From Metallibacterium scheffleri (lineage in GTDB: Bacteria; Pseudomonadota; Gammaproteobacteria; Xanthomonadales; Rhodanobacteraceae), in assembly GCF_002077135.1 (NCBI RefSeq), contig NZ_LDOS01000002.1, positions 1,451,865-1,515,864 on the forward strand: a stretch of DNA of 64,000 bases. Reading direction: 5' to 3'. The notes under the pieces were generated by a model. It saw nothing but the letters and a program-made list of their open reading frames with translations. It made no database searches and had not been told where the DNA came from. A program made the position numbers and the translations under genes. This document shows, in pieces, positions 6,868 to 15,821 of the stretch. Numbering within the stretch: position 1 is the first letter of the stretch; every line of letters starts with the position of its first letter.

Positions 6868-8030
6868 GGCGCGCCCGCGCTGCTGACGCGCAGCAGCGCG
6901 GAGGCGCCGGCCGGCTGCGCGGGCGGCGCGGTCAACCGCACGCGCAGATCCTGCCGGGCCAGTTGCGTGCGCAGCGCGGCGTAATCGGCGCGCCGCGGCA
7001 GGGTGAACGCCAGCACCAACTGGCCATGGGCGTAGTCGAGGTGCTGCACGCGCGCGCCGGGCAGCGCGGTCAACGGCAGCGCGGCCTGCGCCAGCAGACT
7101 GAGCCCGCCACCACCGCCGGCCTTGTGTTGCGCGGCGAGCAAGGCTTCGGCCAGTTGCGCGCGCGCATCGACGATGCGCGTCTGCGCGGGCAGCACGTGG
7201 TGGAACAGGGTATCCACGCCCTGCTGCAGCAAGGCCTGCTCGCGGCCGAGGATGACGTAGCGCGTGCCCGAATAGGCCAGCGCGGTGAGCAGCGCCAGCG
7301 CCGCGGCCGCGCCCAGCCAGCGCCACGGCTCGCTGCCGCGCGTGCGCCGCGCGGCGTGGCGACCGCTGCGCAGGTTCAGCGCGAGGCCGGGGGCTTGCAG
7401 CAGCGCCAGCGCATCGACGCCGGGCGCGGATTCGTGCAGTGGCAGTTCGGCCGGCAGCGGCGGCAGCTCGCCATCGCCGCGCAGCACCTGCACGCTGCGC
7501 GGGCGCGCGTCTTCCGCGCAGCGCTGCCAGGCGGCGGCGAGCAGCGTCGGCAACAGCGCGCGCGTGCAGGCGAAACCATCCAGCGGACCCGTGCGCAGCA
7601 GCGCGCGTGCGCCACTCAGCAGCAGCGTCCACTGTCCGGCCTGCCACGGCAGCGCGAGCACGTCCGGCACGATCGCCTCGGCCTCGATGCCGGCCGCGGC
7701 ACAGGCGTCGATCCAGCCTTGCAGCAGGGCCGCGGAGACCACCGCGGCGGCGATGTCGCCGTCGCCGCGCGTCCACGCGAAGTGCTGGGTTTCCGGTGGC
7801 TGCAGCAGCCAGTCCTCCAGCGCGAACGGCAGCGCGCGCTGGATTTCGCTGCGGCTGCGGCTGGGAATGCGCACGCGCGCCAGCAGCACGCTCTCGCCCG
7901 GCACCAGCAGGATCACGCGCTGCGCATGCGCCGCGGCAGCGGCCTCGGCCAGCGTGCCGCGTTGGGTCTGGCCGCCCGCGCGCCAGGCGGCGCGGCCATC
8001 GGCATCGAGTTGGATGAGCAGGGAGTCCAT
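6864..8030 (-). CDS. gspL: Type II secretion system protein GspL
   Basis: A 388-residue protein with an N-terminal cytoplasmic actin-like domain (residues 1 to about 230, containing LPFALEDWLLQPPE), one membrane helix near residues 240-260 and a periplasmic domain. GspL recruits the GspE ATPase to the inner-membrane platform. gspE is not in this window, so the ATPase must be encoded elsewhere. The gene follows gspK by 12 bp and overlaps gspM by 4 bp. Confidence 0.88.
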   Translation of the reverse strand: MDSLLIQLDADGRAAWRAGGQTQRGTLAEAAAAAHAQRVILLVPGESVLLARVRIPSRSRSEIQRALPFALEDWLLQPPETQHFAWTRGDGDIAAAVVSAALLQGWIDACAAAGIEAEAIVPDVLALPWQAGQWTLLLSGARALLRTGPLDGFACTRALLPTLLAAAWQRCAEDARPRSVQVLRGDGELPPLPAELPLHESAPGVDALALLQAPGLALNLRSGRHAARRTRGSEPWRWLGAAAALALLTALAYSGTRYVILGREQALLQQGVDTLFHHVLPAQTRIVDARAQLAEALLAAQHKAGGGGGLSLLAQAALPLTALPGARVQHLDYAHGQLVLAFTLPRRADYAALRTQLARQDLRVRLTAPPAQPAGASALLRVSSAGAP

Positions 8031-8042
8031 GCGTCGATGATC

Positions 8043-8993
8043 CTAGGGCGTGGCGTTGCGCGCGCGCAGCAGCACGGTCACTTTACCGTTGTTGCCCAGC
8101 GCCAGCACGCTGTCCAGATCGCTGCGCACGCGGCCGATGTGCACCGCGATCGCGGACTGGAAATAGGCGCTGCCGACGTCGAGCCCGGCGCCATCGAGCT
8201 GCAGCCCGGCCAACGGCGCGCTGCCGAGAAACTGCGACAAAGTGGTGAACGGCGTCTTCGCGCGCAGCGTGAGGATCGCCTGCGCCTGCCCGGGGCTGAG
8301 CCCGAGCGCCTCCAGCACCGGCGCCGGCGCGGTGTTGACGTTGATCGTGGTGACCTGCGGCAGTGCGCTCACGGACGGCGCGATGAGCGCGTACACCGGC
8401 TGCGTGAACCCGCGCACCAGACGCAGGCTGCTGGCGCTGACGAACGGCGCGGCACCGGTGCGGTACGGCGGCTGCAGGCCCAGATAATAGGCATCGCCGG
8501 CGCCTTCGCTGCCGGTGGCGACGGCGATCGGGTTGCTCCAGTCGGCGACCGCATCGACCAGACCGGGATCGATGCCGGCCTGGCTGAGCAGGCGCTGGAA
8601 GCGCAGGCGCTGGATCGCGTTGTCGGTCGCGGTGGGGGCCAGATCGTTGAGGTTGAACAAGCCTTGCAGGTCGCTGATCGAGCCGATGATGACGGCGTCG
8701 GCGCCGACCTGGCCCTGCTGCGGCCGCGCCCACGGCTGGGTGAGGTTGACGTTGCCGACCCCCTGCAGGCTAGTGGCCAGGCCTTGCGCGGCCACCGCCT
8801 CGCCGCCCAGCGCCAGCGCCCAGGCCCGATCGGAGAGCAGCAGGTCCTCGGTGCGCCGGATCGCCAGGGTCTGCTGCCACGCCAGCGCGGTGCTGGCGCT
8901 GGCCAGAATGGCGACGATCAGCAGCGCGATCAGCAGCGCCACGCCGCGCGCGTGGCGCGCGGCCGGGCCATGCGGGCGACGCGGCCGCGTCAT
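8043..8993 (-). CDS. gspK: Type II secretion system minor pseudopilin GspK
   Basis: A 316-residue minor pseudopilin, much longer than its partners as is typical. The prepilin-like start is RGVALLIALLIVAILASAS, with the hydrophobic helix but without the Glu+5 found in other pseudopilins, a known GspK trait. The large inserted helical domain contains FNLNDLAPTATDN and INVNTAPAPVLEALGLSPG. GspK caps the pseudopilus tip with GspI and GspJ. The ATG at 8993 overlaps the gspJ stop; another ATG lies at 9011. Confidence 0.92.
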   Translation of the reverse strand: MTRPRRPHGPAARHARGVALLIALLIVAILASASTALAWQQTLAIRRTEDLLLSDRAWALALGGEAVAAQGLATSLQGVGNVNLTQPWARPQQGQVGADAVIIGSISDLQGLFNLNDLAPTATDNAIQRLRFQRLLSQAGIDPGLVDAVADWSNPIAVATGSEGAGDAYYLGLQPPYRTGAAPFVSASSLRLVRGFTQPVYALIAPSVSALPQVTTINVNTAPAPVLEALGLSPGQAQAILTLRAKTPFTTLSQFLGSAPLAGLQLDGAGLDVGSAYFQSAIAVHIGRVRSDLDSVLALGNNGKVTVLLRARNATP

Positions 8994-9601
8994 GGCAGCG
9001 CGAACAGCCATTGCACCGGCCCCGCCAGGCGATCGGGTTGCACGGTCACCTCCACCGCGCGCGGCAACGTGGTCGCGGTGACGCCAGCCGGCGGCCAGCT
9101 CAGTTGCCAGTTGCCGGACGCATCCAGATAACGCAGGTGCAGACTGCGCACGCCACGCAACAGCACGACCGGCTCGGGCAGGCCGACCGGCGCGCGATCC
9201 AGCACCGGAAACTGCAGACGCAGCAACTGGTGATCACGCAGCACGTAGCGCACGCGCAGCAACTGGCTGCGGCGCGCCCCGGCGGGGTTGGGGTAGCCGG
9301 CGCGGGTCAGCGCCACGACCTGTCCGGAGGGATCGCCGCGCAGCGCCGGCAGCGGCCCGCCCAGTTCGTCGCGCACGCCGCGCGGCGCGGCCTGGCTGAA
9401 ATCGCGCTGCATCACTTCGTAGGCGCGCTGCAGCACGTGCAGGTGCTGGTAGTGTTGGTCCAGCTCGCTGCGCTGGCGCAGCACCGCGTCCAGACCCGCA
9501 TAGGCCAGCACCGCCAGCACCGCGAAGATCGCCACCGCGACCATCATCTCGATCAGGGTGAAGCCGCGCGCGCGGCGTGGTGGATGGCGCCAGCCGCTCA
9601 T
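8990..9601 (-). CDS. gspJ: Type II secretion system minor pseudopilin GspJ
   Basis: A 203-residue prepilin-like protein. The leader MSGWRHPPRRARG is followed by the cleavage and helix motif FTLIEMMVAVAIFAVLAVLA, with Glu at +5 for assembly. The globular domain is of GspJ length. It overlaps both gspI and gspK through ATGA junctions, so translation of the tip subunits is probably coupled. Confidence 0.92.
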   Translation of the reverse strand: MSGWRHPPRRARGFTLIEMMVAVAIFAVLAVLAYAGLDAVLRQRSELDQHYQHLHVLQRAYEVMQRDFSQAAPRGVRDELGGPLPALRGDPSGQVVALTRAGYPNPAGARRSQLLRVRYVLRDHQLLRLQFPVLDRAPVGLPEPVVLLRGVRSLHLRYLDASGNWQLSWPPAGVTATTLPRAVEVTVQPDRLAGPVQWLFALP

Positions 9602-10017
9602 GGCACCCCCATGGCGGCATTGGCGGCCGCGGGCACCAGCGCCGCGGCCAGACTGCTGCGCAACGTGACCAGAGCCGGACCGTCGGCCTTCGCGCTGACG
9701 CTGATGCTCACGTTGCGCACCTGCGGCAGCGCGCCGCCGCTGATCTCCTCGCGCCAGTAAAAGGTGCTGCCGCCCATCGGCGCGTGGCCCGTGGCCGAGC
9801 CCGCCGCGGGCAAGGCGCTGGCCGTGCGCAGCGTGGCCAGGCGATTCATCGCCACCCAGTCGGCCAGGGTTTTCTGCTGCAGGGTCAGCGCGTTGCCGGC
9901 GGCCAGCGTGGTCAGCTCCACCGCCGCGGCCAGGCCCAGCGCCACGATCAGCAGCGCCACGACCACTTCCAGCAGGGTGAAACCGTGCGCGCGGCTAGCC
10001 GCGTGGCGCGCGCTCAT
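9598..10017 (-). CDS. gspI: Type II secretion system minor pseudopilin GspI
   Basis: A 139-residue pseudopilin with the processing site AHG/FTLLEVVVALLIVALG. It starts at 10017, overlapping the gspH stop by 4 bp. GspI nucleates the I-J-K tip complex. Its C-terminus (FYWREEISGGALPQVRNVSI) matches the GspI beta-sheet region. Confidence 0.9.
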   Translation of the reverse strand: MSARHAASRAHGFTLLEVVVALLIVALGLAAAVELTTLAAGNALTLQQKTLADWVAMNRLATLRTASALPAAGSATGHAPMGGSTFYWREEISGGALPQVRNVSISVSAKADGPALVTLRSSLAAALVPAAANAAMGVP

Positions 10018-10550
10018 GGCGCCGCCTCCGCGTCGCCCGCGCGCTGCACCCTGACCTCGCCGATGGCGTTGCCGCGCACGCGCATGGCGACATGGCCGGG
10101 GGCGCTGATCTCGACCACGAACGGCTGCATCTCGCCGCTGGACAGCAGGAACACCTGCGGCTTGGTCTTGTCGTGGTTTTCCAGCGTCACCGACTCGCCC
10201 TGCAGGTCCAGCGCGAACGACAGCCCGCGCGGCAGCGTGCGCGCGCGCAGCAGCGTGTCGTCGGTCAGCGGCTGCCACGCGCCACCGCCGCGCAACACGT
10301 AAAAGCGCCAGCCGTGGCGCCAGAAACCCAGTGCCAGGTTCTGCCCCTGCATGCTGGCGTTCTCGCCGGCCTCGCGCACCAGCTCGGCGAGGCGCTCGGC
10401 GTTGTCGCGCAGCGGGTGCGATTGACCCAGCGACAGGCTGAGCACGGCCACGCCGGTCATCAGACCGATGATCAGCACCACCACCAGCATCTCGACCAGC
10501 GAGAAACCGCGCGCCGCGATACGACCACCCTGGCGGACATGGAGCCGCAT
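10014..10550 (-). CDS. gspH: Type II secretion system minor pseudopilin GspH
   Basis: A 178-residue protein with the prepilin motif ARG/FSLVEMLVVVLIIGLM and a beta-rich C-terminal domain (ENHDKTKPQVFLLSSGEMQP). GspH links the tip complex to the GspG shaft. It begins 7 bp after gspG. Confidence 0.9.
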   Translation of the reverse strand: MRLHVRQGGRIAARGFSLVEMLVVVLIIGLMTGVAVLSLSLGQSHPLRDNAERLAELVREAGENASMQGQNLALGFWRHGWRFYVLRGGGAWQPLTDDTLLRARTLPRGLSFALDLQGESVTLENHDKTKPQVFLLSSGEMQPFVVEISAPGHVAMRVRGNAIGEVRVQRAGDAEAAP

Positions 10551-10557
10551 GGCCCGG

Positions 10558-11028
10558 CTACGGCTTCTTCGGCTGCTGCCAGCTGGTGATGTTGTCCTTG
10601 GCGCCGGTCACCCCGCTGGGACCCTTGGACCAGATATCGAACGGACCATGCTGGCCTGGGCACATGTATTGGTAGGGATTGCCCCACGGATCGTTGGGCA
10701 GCGCGGCGATGTAGCCGCCCTCCTTCCAGTTGGGCGCGGGCGGATCGCCCGAGGGCTTTTTCACCAGCGCCTCGAGGCCCTGGTCGGTGGACGGGTAATG
10801 GCCATTATCCAGGCGGTACATGGCCAGCGCCGACTCCAGCGTGCGGATGTCGGCCTGCGCCTTGGCCACGCGCGCGTCCTCGGCGCGGCCGATCACGTTG
10901 GGCACGATCAGCGCCGCCAGCACGGCGATGATCACCACCACCACCATGATCTCGATCAGGGTGAAGCCGCGCGCCCAGCGCGGCGCGGCCCTGCGGACAG
11001 GCAGACGGACAACAGGATTCATCGGCAT
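10558..11028 (-). CDS. gspG: Type II secretion system major pseudopilin GspG
   Basis: A 156-residue pseudopilin, first gene of the local gspG-H-I-J-K-L-M run. The motif is ARG/FTLIEIMVVVVIIAVLAAL, and the C-terminal half has the GspG calcium-site region YPSTDQGLEAL, LPNDPWGNPYQY and FDIWSKG. ATGs at 11028 and 11022 are both possible starts. In Xanthomonas-type xps loci gspE and gspF precede gspG; here an unrelated membrane-protein gene does. Confidence 0.95.
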   Translation of the reverse strand: MPMNPVVRLPVRRAAPRWARGFTLIEIMVVVVIIAVLAALIVPNVIGRAEDARVAKAQADIRTLESALAMYRLDNGHYPSTDQGLEALVKKPSGDPPAPNWKEGGYIAALPNDPWGNPYQYMCPGQHGPFDIWSKGPSGVTGAKDNITSWQQPKKP

Positions 11029-11111
11029 TCTCGCGACTGGCGACCGCCGTTGCGGTCAGCACGCACGCTAACCCACGCCGCGCGCGCGCGTCCATAGATG
11101 CAGCGCCTCGA

Positions 11112-12035
11112 TCAATGCCACTGCAAGACGATGGCCGAGGTGATCAGCAGCACCATGGCCTGGTGGAACACCACCAGCGCGCCCGGATGCCGCGGCTTCA
11201 GGTTGACCGCGTGGAACACGAAGAAGCCCACCGCCGCCTGCACCAGCGCCAGCACGAAGGCCACCGGATACAGCGCCTCCATCCAGCCCAGCGTGCCGAT
11301 CACCAGCAACGCGGCAAGACCGTGCAGGATGAAAATCCACTGCGCCGGACGCCGCGGCTGCACGAACGCCTCGATGGCTTTGCCGAAGCCGCGCTGGCCG
11401 GTGACCATGCCGCCCAGGAACAGCGCCAGCAGCACCGCGTGCAGCGCGCCGGTGGCTTCGAGATAGATCGGGAACGACACCCCCGGCAGATGCAGCGCGA
11501 CCAGGTAATCGAGGAACACCAGGTAGGCCAGCAGCCCGTGGGTGCCGTGCACCACCGCCGGCGCGCGCCCGGCCAGCACGTACAGCGTGCCCATGCCGAA
11601 CAGCGCGGTGACGATCACCAGGCCCAGCCCGACGAAGCTGGACTCGCCCGGATGCAGGATCGCCAGCGCCAGCGCGATCAGCCCGACCGTGGTCGCCAGC
11701 ATGCGGTGCGCGGCCTCGGGATCGCCACGCAGCATCAGCACGAGGATGTTGCGCGTGTACGGCCAGCGCGTGCCCAGCGACAGACCCCAGCCGAAACCCT
11801 CGACGATGCTGCCCAGCAGGATCAGCGCCACGGCGAACAGCACCTCGGCCACGGTCAGGCCCTGCACCAGCGCCGCCGTGCCCGATGCGGGCGCGGTCAA
11901 TCCGGCCCACACGCCGGCGACCACCGCCAGCAGCAGCCACGCGCTGATGGCGATGCCGATGGCGCGCAGGATCGGGCTGCGATGTCCGAGCGTCGCGTGT
12001 GGCGCACGGACGACACTGCTGCCGGTTTCACTCAT
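11112..12035 (-). CDS. Polytopic membrane protein with conserved histidines, function unknown
   Basis: A 307-residue protein with about eight hydrophobic helices. Histidines fall in or next to helices (AAHRMLATT, VVHGTHGLLAYL, GALHAVLLAL, FILHGLAAL, FFVFHAVN, VVFHQAMVL), which recalls heme-handling membrane proteins such as the COX15 heme A synthase fold. I cannot assign it to that family with confidence. The start at 12035 (MSETGSS) is preferred over 12119. It lies 83 bp upstream of gspG on the same strand and could be cotranscribed with it. Confidence 0.5.
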   Translation of the reverse strand: MSETGSSVVRAPHATLGHRSPILRAIGIAISAWLLLAVVAGVWAGLTAPASGTAALVQGLTVAEVLFAVALILLGSIVEGFGWGLSLGTRWPYTRNILVLMLRGDPEAAHRMLATTVGLIALALAILHPGESSFVGLGLVIVTALFGMGTLYVLAGRAPAVVHGTHGLLAYLVFLDYLVALHLPGVSFPIYLEATGALHAVLLALFLGGMVTGQRGFGKAIEAFVQPRRPAQWIFILHGLAALLVIGTLGWMEALYPVAFVLALVQAAVGFFVFHAVNLKPRHPGALVVFHQAMVLLITSAIVLQWH

Positions 12036-12141
12036 GTCATGCCTCGCGGATGCGGCGCCACATGGCACCAGCCATCCATCGCAGACCGCGGGATGCCGCC
12101 GGGGTTCCCGCGGCGGCATGGCGCAGCCGCCCGCGCGTGCG

Positions 12142-12768
12142 CTACAAACCCAGGAAATGCGGGTGCGCGAGCTGCTCGAGGAACTGCGGGAACGCGCGCG
12201 GCAGCAGGATCATGGTCACCAGCACGCCATAGGCGCCGCCGGTGAGGTGCGCGTTGTGGTTGATGTTGCTGCCGCCCTGGCGCTGCGCCATCACCGCGTA
12301 GGCCGTGTAGACGATGGCGTAAATGATCGCCGGCACCGGGATGAAGAACACCAGGATCAAACTCCACGGCGCCAGCAGGATGTAGGCGAACATCACCGCC
12401 GAGACCGCGCCGGATGCGCCCAGACTGCGGTAGCGCGGATTGTTGCGGTTGTTGAGGTAACTCGGCAGGATCGAGACCAGCAGCGCGCTGGCATAGAACA
12501 GCGGAAAGCCGAGCAGGCCCAGACGCGCGGTGAAGATCTGCGCGATGGCGCTGCCGAAGAAAAACAGCGTGATCATGTTGAACAGCAGGTGCTGGCCATC
12601 GGCGTGCACCAGCCCGTAACTCAGCAAACGCCACCACTCGCCTTTTTTCTGGATCGGCGGCGGCCACAGGATGAGTTTTTCCAGCAGGCGCACGTTCTTG
12701 AACGCGGCGATCGACACGCCGGCGGTGATCAGGATGATGACGAGGGTGACCAGCACGAAGGACTCCAT
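12142..12768 (-). CDS. Rhomboid-family intramembrane serine protease
   Basis: A 208-residue protein of six hydrophobic segments. It has the rhomboid signature GASGAVSAVMFAYILL with the nucleophilic Ser, and NHNAHLTGGAYG with the catalytic His. The family element HLLFNMITLFFFGSAI follows WWRLLSYGLVHAD. Rhomboids cleave transmembrane segments within the bilayer; the substrate is unknown. The ATG at 12768 (MESFVLV) is chosen; an upstream in-frame ATG lies at 12792. Confidence 0.88.
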   Translation of the reverse strand: MESFVLVTLVIILITAGVSIAAFKNVRLLEKLILWPPPIQKKGEWWRLLSYGLVHADGQHLLFNMITLFFFGSAIAQIFTARLGLLGFPLFYASALLVSILPSYLNNRNNPRYRSLGASGAVSAVMFAYILLAPWSLILVFFIPVPAIIYAIVYTAYAVMAQRQGGSNINHNAHLTGGAYGVLVTMILLPRAFPQFLEQLAHPHFLGL

Positions 12769-12903
12769 GACACCGGCATGACGCGCAAGCATAGCCGCAG
12801 GCCGTGCGCGGCAGGCGTCCGCCGGTTTACCGATGCTTGCAGCCGCGCAACGTCAGCCAGGCGGCGCGGCCCGCAGGCCGCGCCGCCTGGCATCCCGTCG
12901 CGG

Positions 12904-14976
12904 TCAGCGCTTGCCGTTGACCAGTTCCGCGGCCAGTTTCTGGTCGCCATAGACCGTGCGGATGGCCTCGATCAGCGCCGCGCTGTCCACCGCCACGGCG
13001 CGGTTGAGGCGCGCGTCGTACCAGAACGCACCGCCCAGCGAATGGATGTTGCCGTCGAAGATCAGGCCCACCACTTCGCCCTGACGATTGATCACCGGGC
13101 TGCCCGAGTTGCCGCCGATGATGTCGTTGGTGGTGACGAAATCGAACGGCGTGCGCAGGTCGAGCTTGCCCCTGGCGTTGATCCAGTCCGCGGGCAGCTT
13201 GAACGGATCGCTGCCGGTGGCACGCTGGTACAGGCCGGAGAAATGCGTGAACGGCGGCACGGGCTTGCCGTGCTCATCCCAGCCCTTGACCTGGCCATAG
13301 CTCAGACGCAGCGTGAACGTGGCATCGGGATAGATGCTGGTGCCCAGCCGCGCGAACTGCGCCCTGGCGATCAGCTCGCTGGCCTTGCGCAGCGGCGCGT
13401 CCACTTCGTCCTCGACCTGCTTGCGCACCGCCCGCGCCGCCGGGTCCACCTTCAGCGCCAGCCGGATCATCGGATCGTGCGAGGCCTCGACGGCCTTCAA
13501 CCCGCCGGCCCAGAGCTTGCGGCGCTCGGCGATCGAGGCCAGCTTGCTGCCATCGACCAGTTGCGCGGCCAGCGCGGACGGCGCCTGCTTGCCCAGCACC
13601 TGCTGCACGATCGGCGTATCCACGCCCAGCGCTTGGCGCAACTTTTCCAGCGACCAGGCCAGCGTGGTGCGCTCGAACTGCGGGTGCACCGGCGCGGTCG
13701 AGAACAGGAACTGCTCCAGCGCCGGCAGGTTGGAATCGCGGTACGGCGGCAGGCGCTCGGCATTGGGCTTGGCGCGCTCGATGGCGCCGCGCACCAGTGC
13801 ACGCGCGATCTGGAACAGGCGCGCGTCGAAACCCTGGCCGCGCTCGAGCATGCGGTAGGGCGTGGCCAGGCCGGCGTACACCTGCTCGGCCCGGGCGATG
13901 CTCGCCCACGGGTCGCCGTATTCGGCGCGACGCTTGGCATCGGCATCCACCCAGGCCTTGAGCGCGTCCTCCTGCTTCTGCTTGTAGGCCCAGAACGCAG
14001 GATCGTTGAGCGTCTGCAACTGCCCGGTGAAGGCCTTGATGCTGTTGTCGACGCCGAACAACTCATCCCCGGCCTGCTGCGCCTGCTCGGGTCCACGCCG
14101 GCTGTACTCCCACAGCACGCCGCGCATCTCCGACAGATACCCGTACAGCGGCAGCAGGCGGTCATCACGCAGGGACTTGAGCTGCGCAACGGTGTAGTTG
14201 CGCATGGTCGAGCCCGGATTGCCGACCACGAAGGTCAGCTCGCCGGCCTTGGGGCCGGCCGGATTGAACTTGAAGAAATCAGGCGTGTGCGCCGGCTGGC
14301 CGTGTTCGTAGGCGCGCAGGAAGGTGACGTCCAGGTCGTAGCGCGGAAAGTTGAAGTTATCCGGGTCACCGCCGAAGAAAGCGATGGCCTGCTGCGGGGC
14401 GAACACCAGGCGCACGTCCTGATAGCGCTTGTACTTGTACAGGTCATAGCGGCCGCCGTGGTACAGCGAGACCACCTCGCAGCGCAGGTTCCTGGCGTCC
14501 TTGCCGGCGCAGGCGTTCTCGATGTTGCCGATCACCGCGCGCTGCGCCTTGATGAAATCGGCGCCGCTCTTGCCCGCCGTCGCGGCGTTGACCTGCGCGG
14601 TGACGTCGGTGATGGCGAGCAACTGGTTCAGCTCGATTTCGGGGCAGCGCACCTCGTCCTTCTCGCTGCGCGCGATGAACGCCTGCGCCATGTAGTTTTT
14701 CTGCGGCGTGGAAATCTGCGCCAGGCACTCGTTGGCGCAGTGGTGGTTGGTCATCACCAGGCCATCGGCCGACACGAACGAACCCGAACAGCCGCCGGCC
14801 AGGCGCAGCGCCGCGCCCTGCACATGCCGCACCCAGGCCGCGCCGGGCGTGAATCCGTATTTCTCCTGCAAGGTCTTCACCGGCAGATTGTCCAGCGTCC
14901 ACATCCCCTCGCCCGCCCACGCCGCCGGCACCGCGGCCAGCAGTCCCAACGCAACCATCACACGCCAACGCAACAT
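12904..14976 (-). CDS. S46-family dipeptidyl-peptidase (DPP7/DPP11-like)
   Basis: A 690-residue exported protease. A signal peptide (MLRWRVMVALGLLAAVPAAWA) precedes the mature protein, and GGAGG-like sequence lies before the ATG at 14976. The chymotrypsin-fold triad is visible: His in VMTNHHCANE, Asp in NFPRYDLDVTFL and Ser in IIGGNSGSPV. S46 enzymes release dipeptides from peptide N-termini in the periplasm or at the surface and support growth on proteins. They are common in Xanthomonadaceae and Bacteroidetes. Which specificity subgroup applies cannot be read from sequence by eye. Confidence 0.93.
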   Translation of the reverse strand: MLRWRVMVALGLLAAVPAAWAGEGMWTLDNLPVKTLQEKYGFTPGAAWVRHVQGAALRLAGGCSGSFVSADGLVMTNHHCANECLAQISTPQKNYMAQAFIARSEKDEVRCPEIELNQLLAITDVTAQVNAATAGKSGADFIKAQRAVIGNIENACAGKDARNLRCEVVSLYHGGRYDLYKYKRYQDVRLVFAPQQAIAFFGGDPDNFNFPRYDLDVTFLRAYEHGQPAHTPDFFKFNPAGPKAGELTFVVGNPGSTMRNYTVAQLKSLRDDRLLPLYGYLSEMRGVLWEYSRRGPEQAQQAGDELFGVDNSIKAFTGQLQTLNDPAFWAYKQKQEDALKAWVDADAKRRAEYGDPWASIARAEQVYAGLATPYRMLERGQGFDARLFQIARALVRGAIERAKPNAERLPPYRDSNLPALEQFLFSTAPVHPQFERTTLAWSLEKLRQALGVDTPIVQQVLGKQAPSALAAQLVDGSKLASIAERRKLWAGGLKAVEASHDPMIRLALKVDPAARAVRKQVEDEVDAPLRKASELIARAQFARLGTSIYPDATFTLRLSYGQVKGWDEHGKPVPPFTHFSGLYQRATGSDPFKLPADWINARGKLDLRTPFDFVTTNDIIGGNSGSPVINRQGEVVGLIFDGNIHSLGGAFWYDARLNRAVAVDSAALIEAIRTVYGDQKLAAELVNGKR

Positions 14977-15070
14977 GAGCCGTCCTCCCGTGGATAAGGC
15001 CGCGATTGTGGCGCGAAGCCGGCACCGCGTCATGCGCCAGGCGTCATGGGTCATGCAGGGCATGCGCACG

Positions 15071-15102
15071 AAAACGCCCCGGGGCCTGACCCCGGGGTTT
15101 TG
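15071..15102. terminator. Bidirectional intrinsic terminator
   Basis: The arms CCCCGGGG and CCCCGGGG enclose a short loop and are flanked by AAAAC on one side and TTTTG on the other. It lies after the small exported-protein gene (stop at 15129) and before the S46 peptidase gene on the minus strand. Confidence 0.8.
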
Positions 15103-15128
15103 CGGTCGGCATCGCGTGGCAATGCGGA

Positions 15129-15545
15129 TTACTGGGCGGCGGCGCTCTGCAGGGTTTTCATCACCTGCTGCGCGTCGGCGTGGGCGGCCGCGAGCGTGGT
15201 GGTCTTCAGGCCCATCTCGGCCTGCTGCAGCGCGCCATGCAAATCGGTCTCGGCCTGCGCGTTGCCCATGGCGTCAACGATGGCGCCCTGCCCCATGCCC
15301 TTGCACGGGTCGAGATAATGCGCGTTGAAGCCCTTGCCCTTGGGCCCCACCAGGCAATTGATGACGTGGTGCAAATGCATGTGCGCGATCTTCAGTTCCT
15401 TCGCACCCAGCGCCATGCCGGCGTGGGCGATGGCGGTATCGGTCTGCTTCAGTGTCGCGCCGCCCAGGCCCGCGGCCTGCGCCGCGATGGGCAAGGCCAG
15501 TACCAGCAATACGGTGGAAATGCGCTGTGAAAGTTTGCACGTCAT
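15129..15545 (-). CDS. Small exported protein of unknown function
   Basis: A 138-residue protein with a signal peptide (LSQRISTVLLVLALPIAAQA) and a helical mature part. The mature part contains histidine-rich stretches (IAHMHLHHVINCLVG) and two cysteines (NCLVGPKGKGF, LDPCKGMGQG). The spacing of His and Cys suggests metal or heme contact, but no known motif is complete. The start at 15545 is chosen over 15596 because it opens directly on the signal sequence. I do not recognise the family. Confidence 0.7.
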   Translation of the reverse strand: MTCKLSQRISTVLLVLALPIAAQAAGLGGATLKQTDTAIAHAGMALGAKELKIAHMHLHHVINCLVGPKGKGFNAHYLDPCKGMGQGAIVDAMGNAQAETDLHGALQQAEMGLKTTTLAAAHADAQQVMKTLQSAAAQ

Positions 15546-15771
15546 GTCACACCTCGGCATCGGGATCGCGGCGCGTGGCCGCAGTGCCGCCAGCATAGAC
15601 CGCCGCCGTCAAGCGCGCGTGCTGCGCGGTTTACGATTCGCGCGGAGTGCGCGGCCAGACCGGCATGCGCATCCCTGTGCTCGTCATCCCCGCGCTCGTC
15701 CCCGCGCTCGTCATCCCCGCGCACCCACGGCTCGATAGGGGTCGGGAAGGCTCATCACCTCCCCGCCCTCC

Positions 15772-15804
15772 GAACCGTGCGTGCGGTTCTCCCGCACACG
15801 GCTC
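15772..15804 (-). ncRNA. Group II intron domain V
   Basis: On the minus strand the 33-nt hairpin starts GAGCCGTGTGCGGG, has a GAGA-type tetraloop region and closes with CGCACGGTTC. This is the standard catalytic domain V core, 3' of the maturase gene and followed by a domain VI-like stem. Confidence 0.88.
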
Positions 15805-15821
15805 TCCAGTGGGTGGTTGCT

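Noticed and set aside
6846-9131. A 761-codon plus-strand frame
   Set aside because: Antisense to gspL, gspK and gspJ, which have clear motifs. Its composition is low-complexity.
11542-14997. A 1151-codon open frame on the plus strand
   Set aside because: It lies antisense to the rhomboid, S46 peptidase and membrane-protein genes. It is rich in Arg, Gln and His with no motif: a GC-bias artefact.
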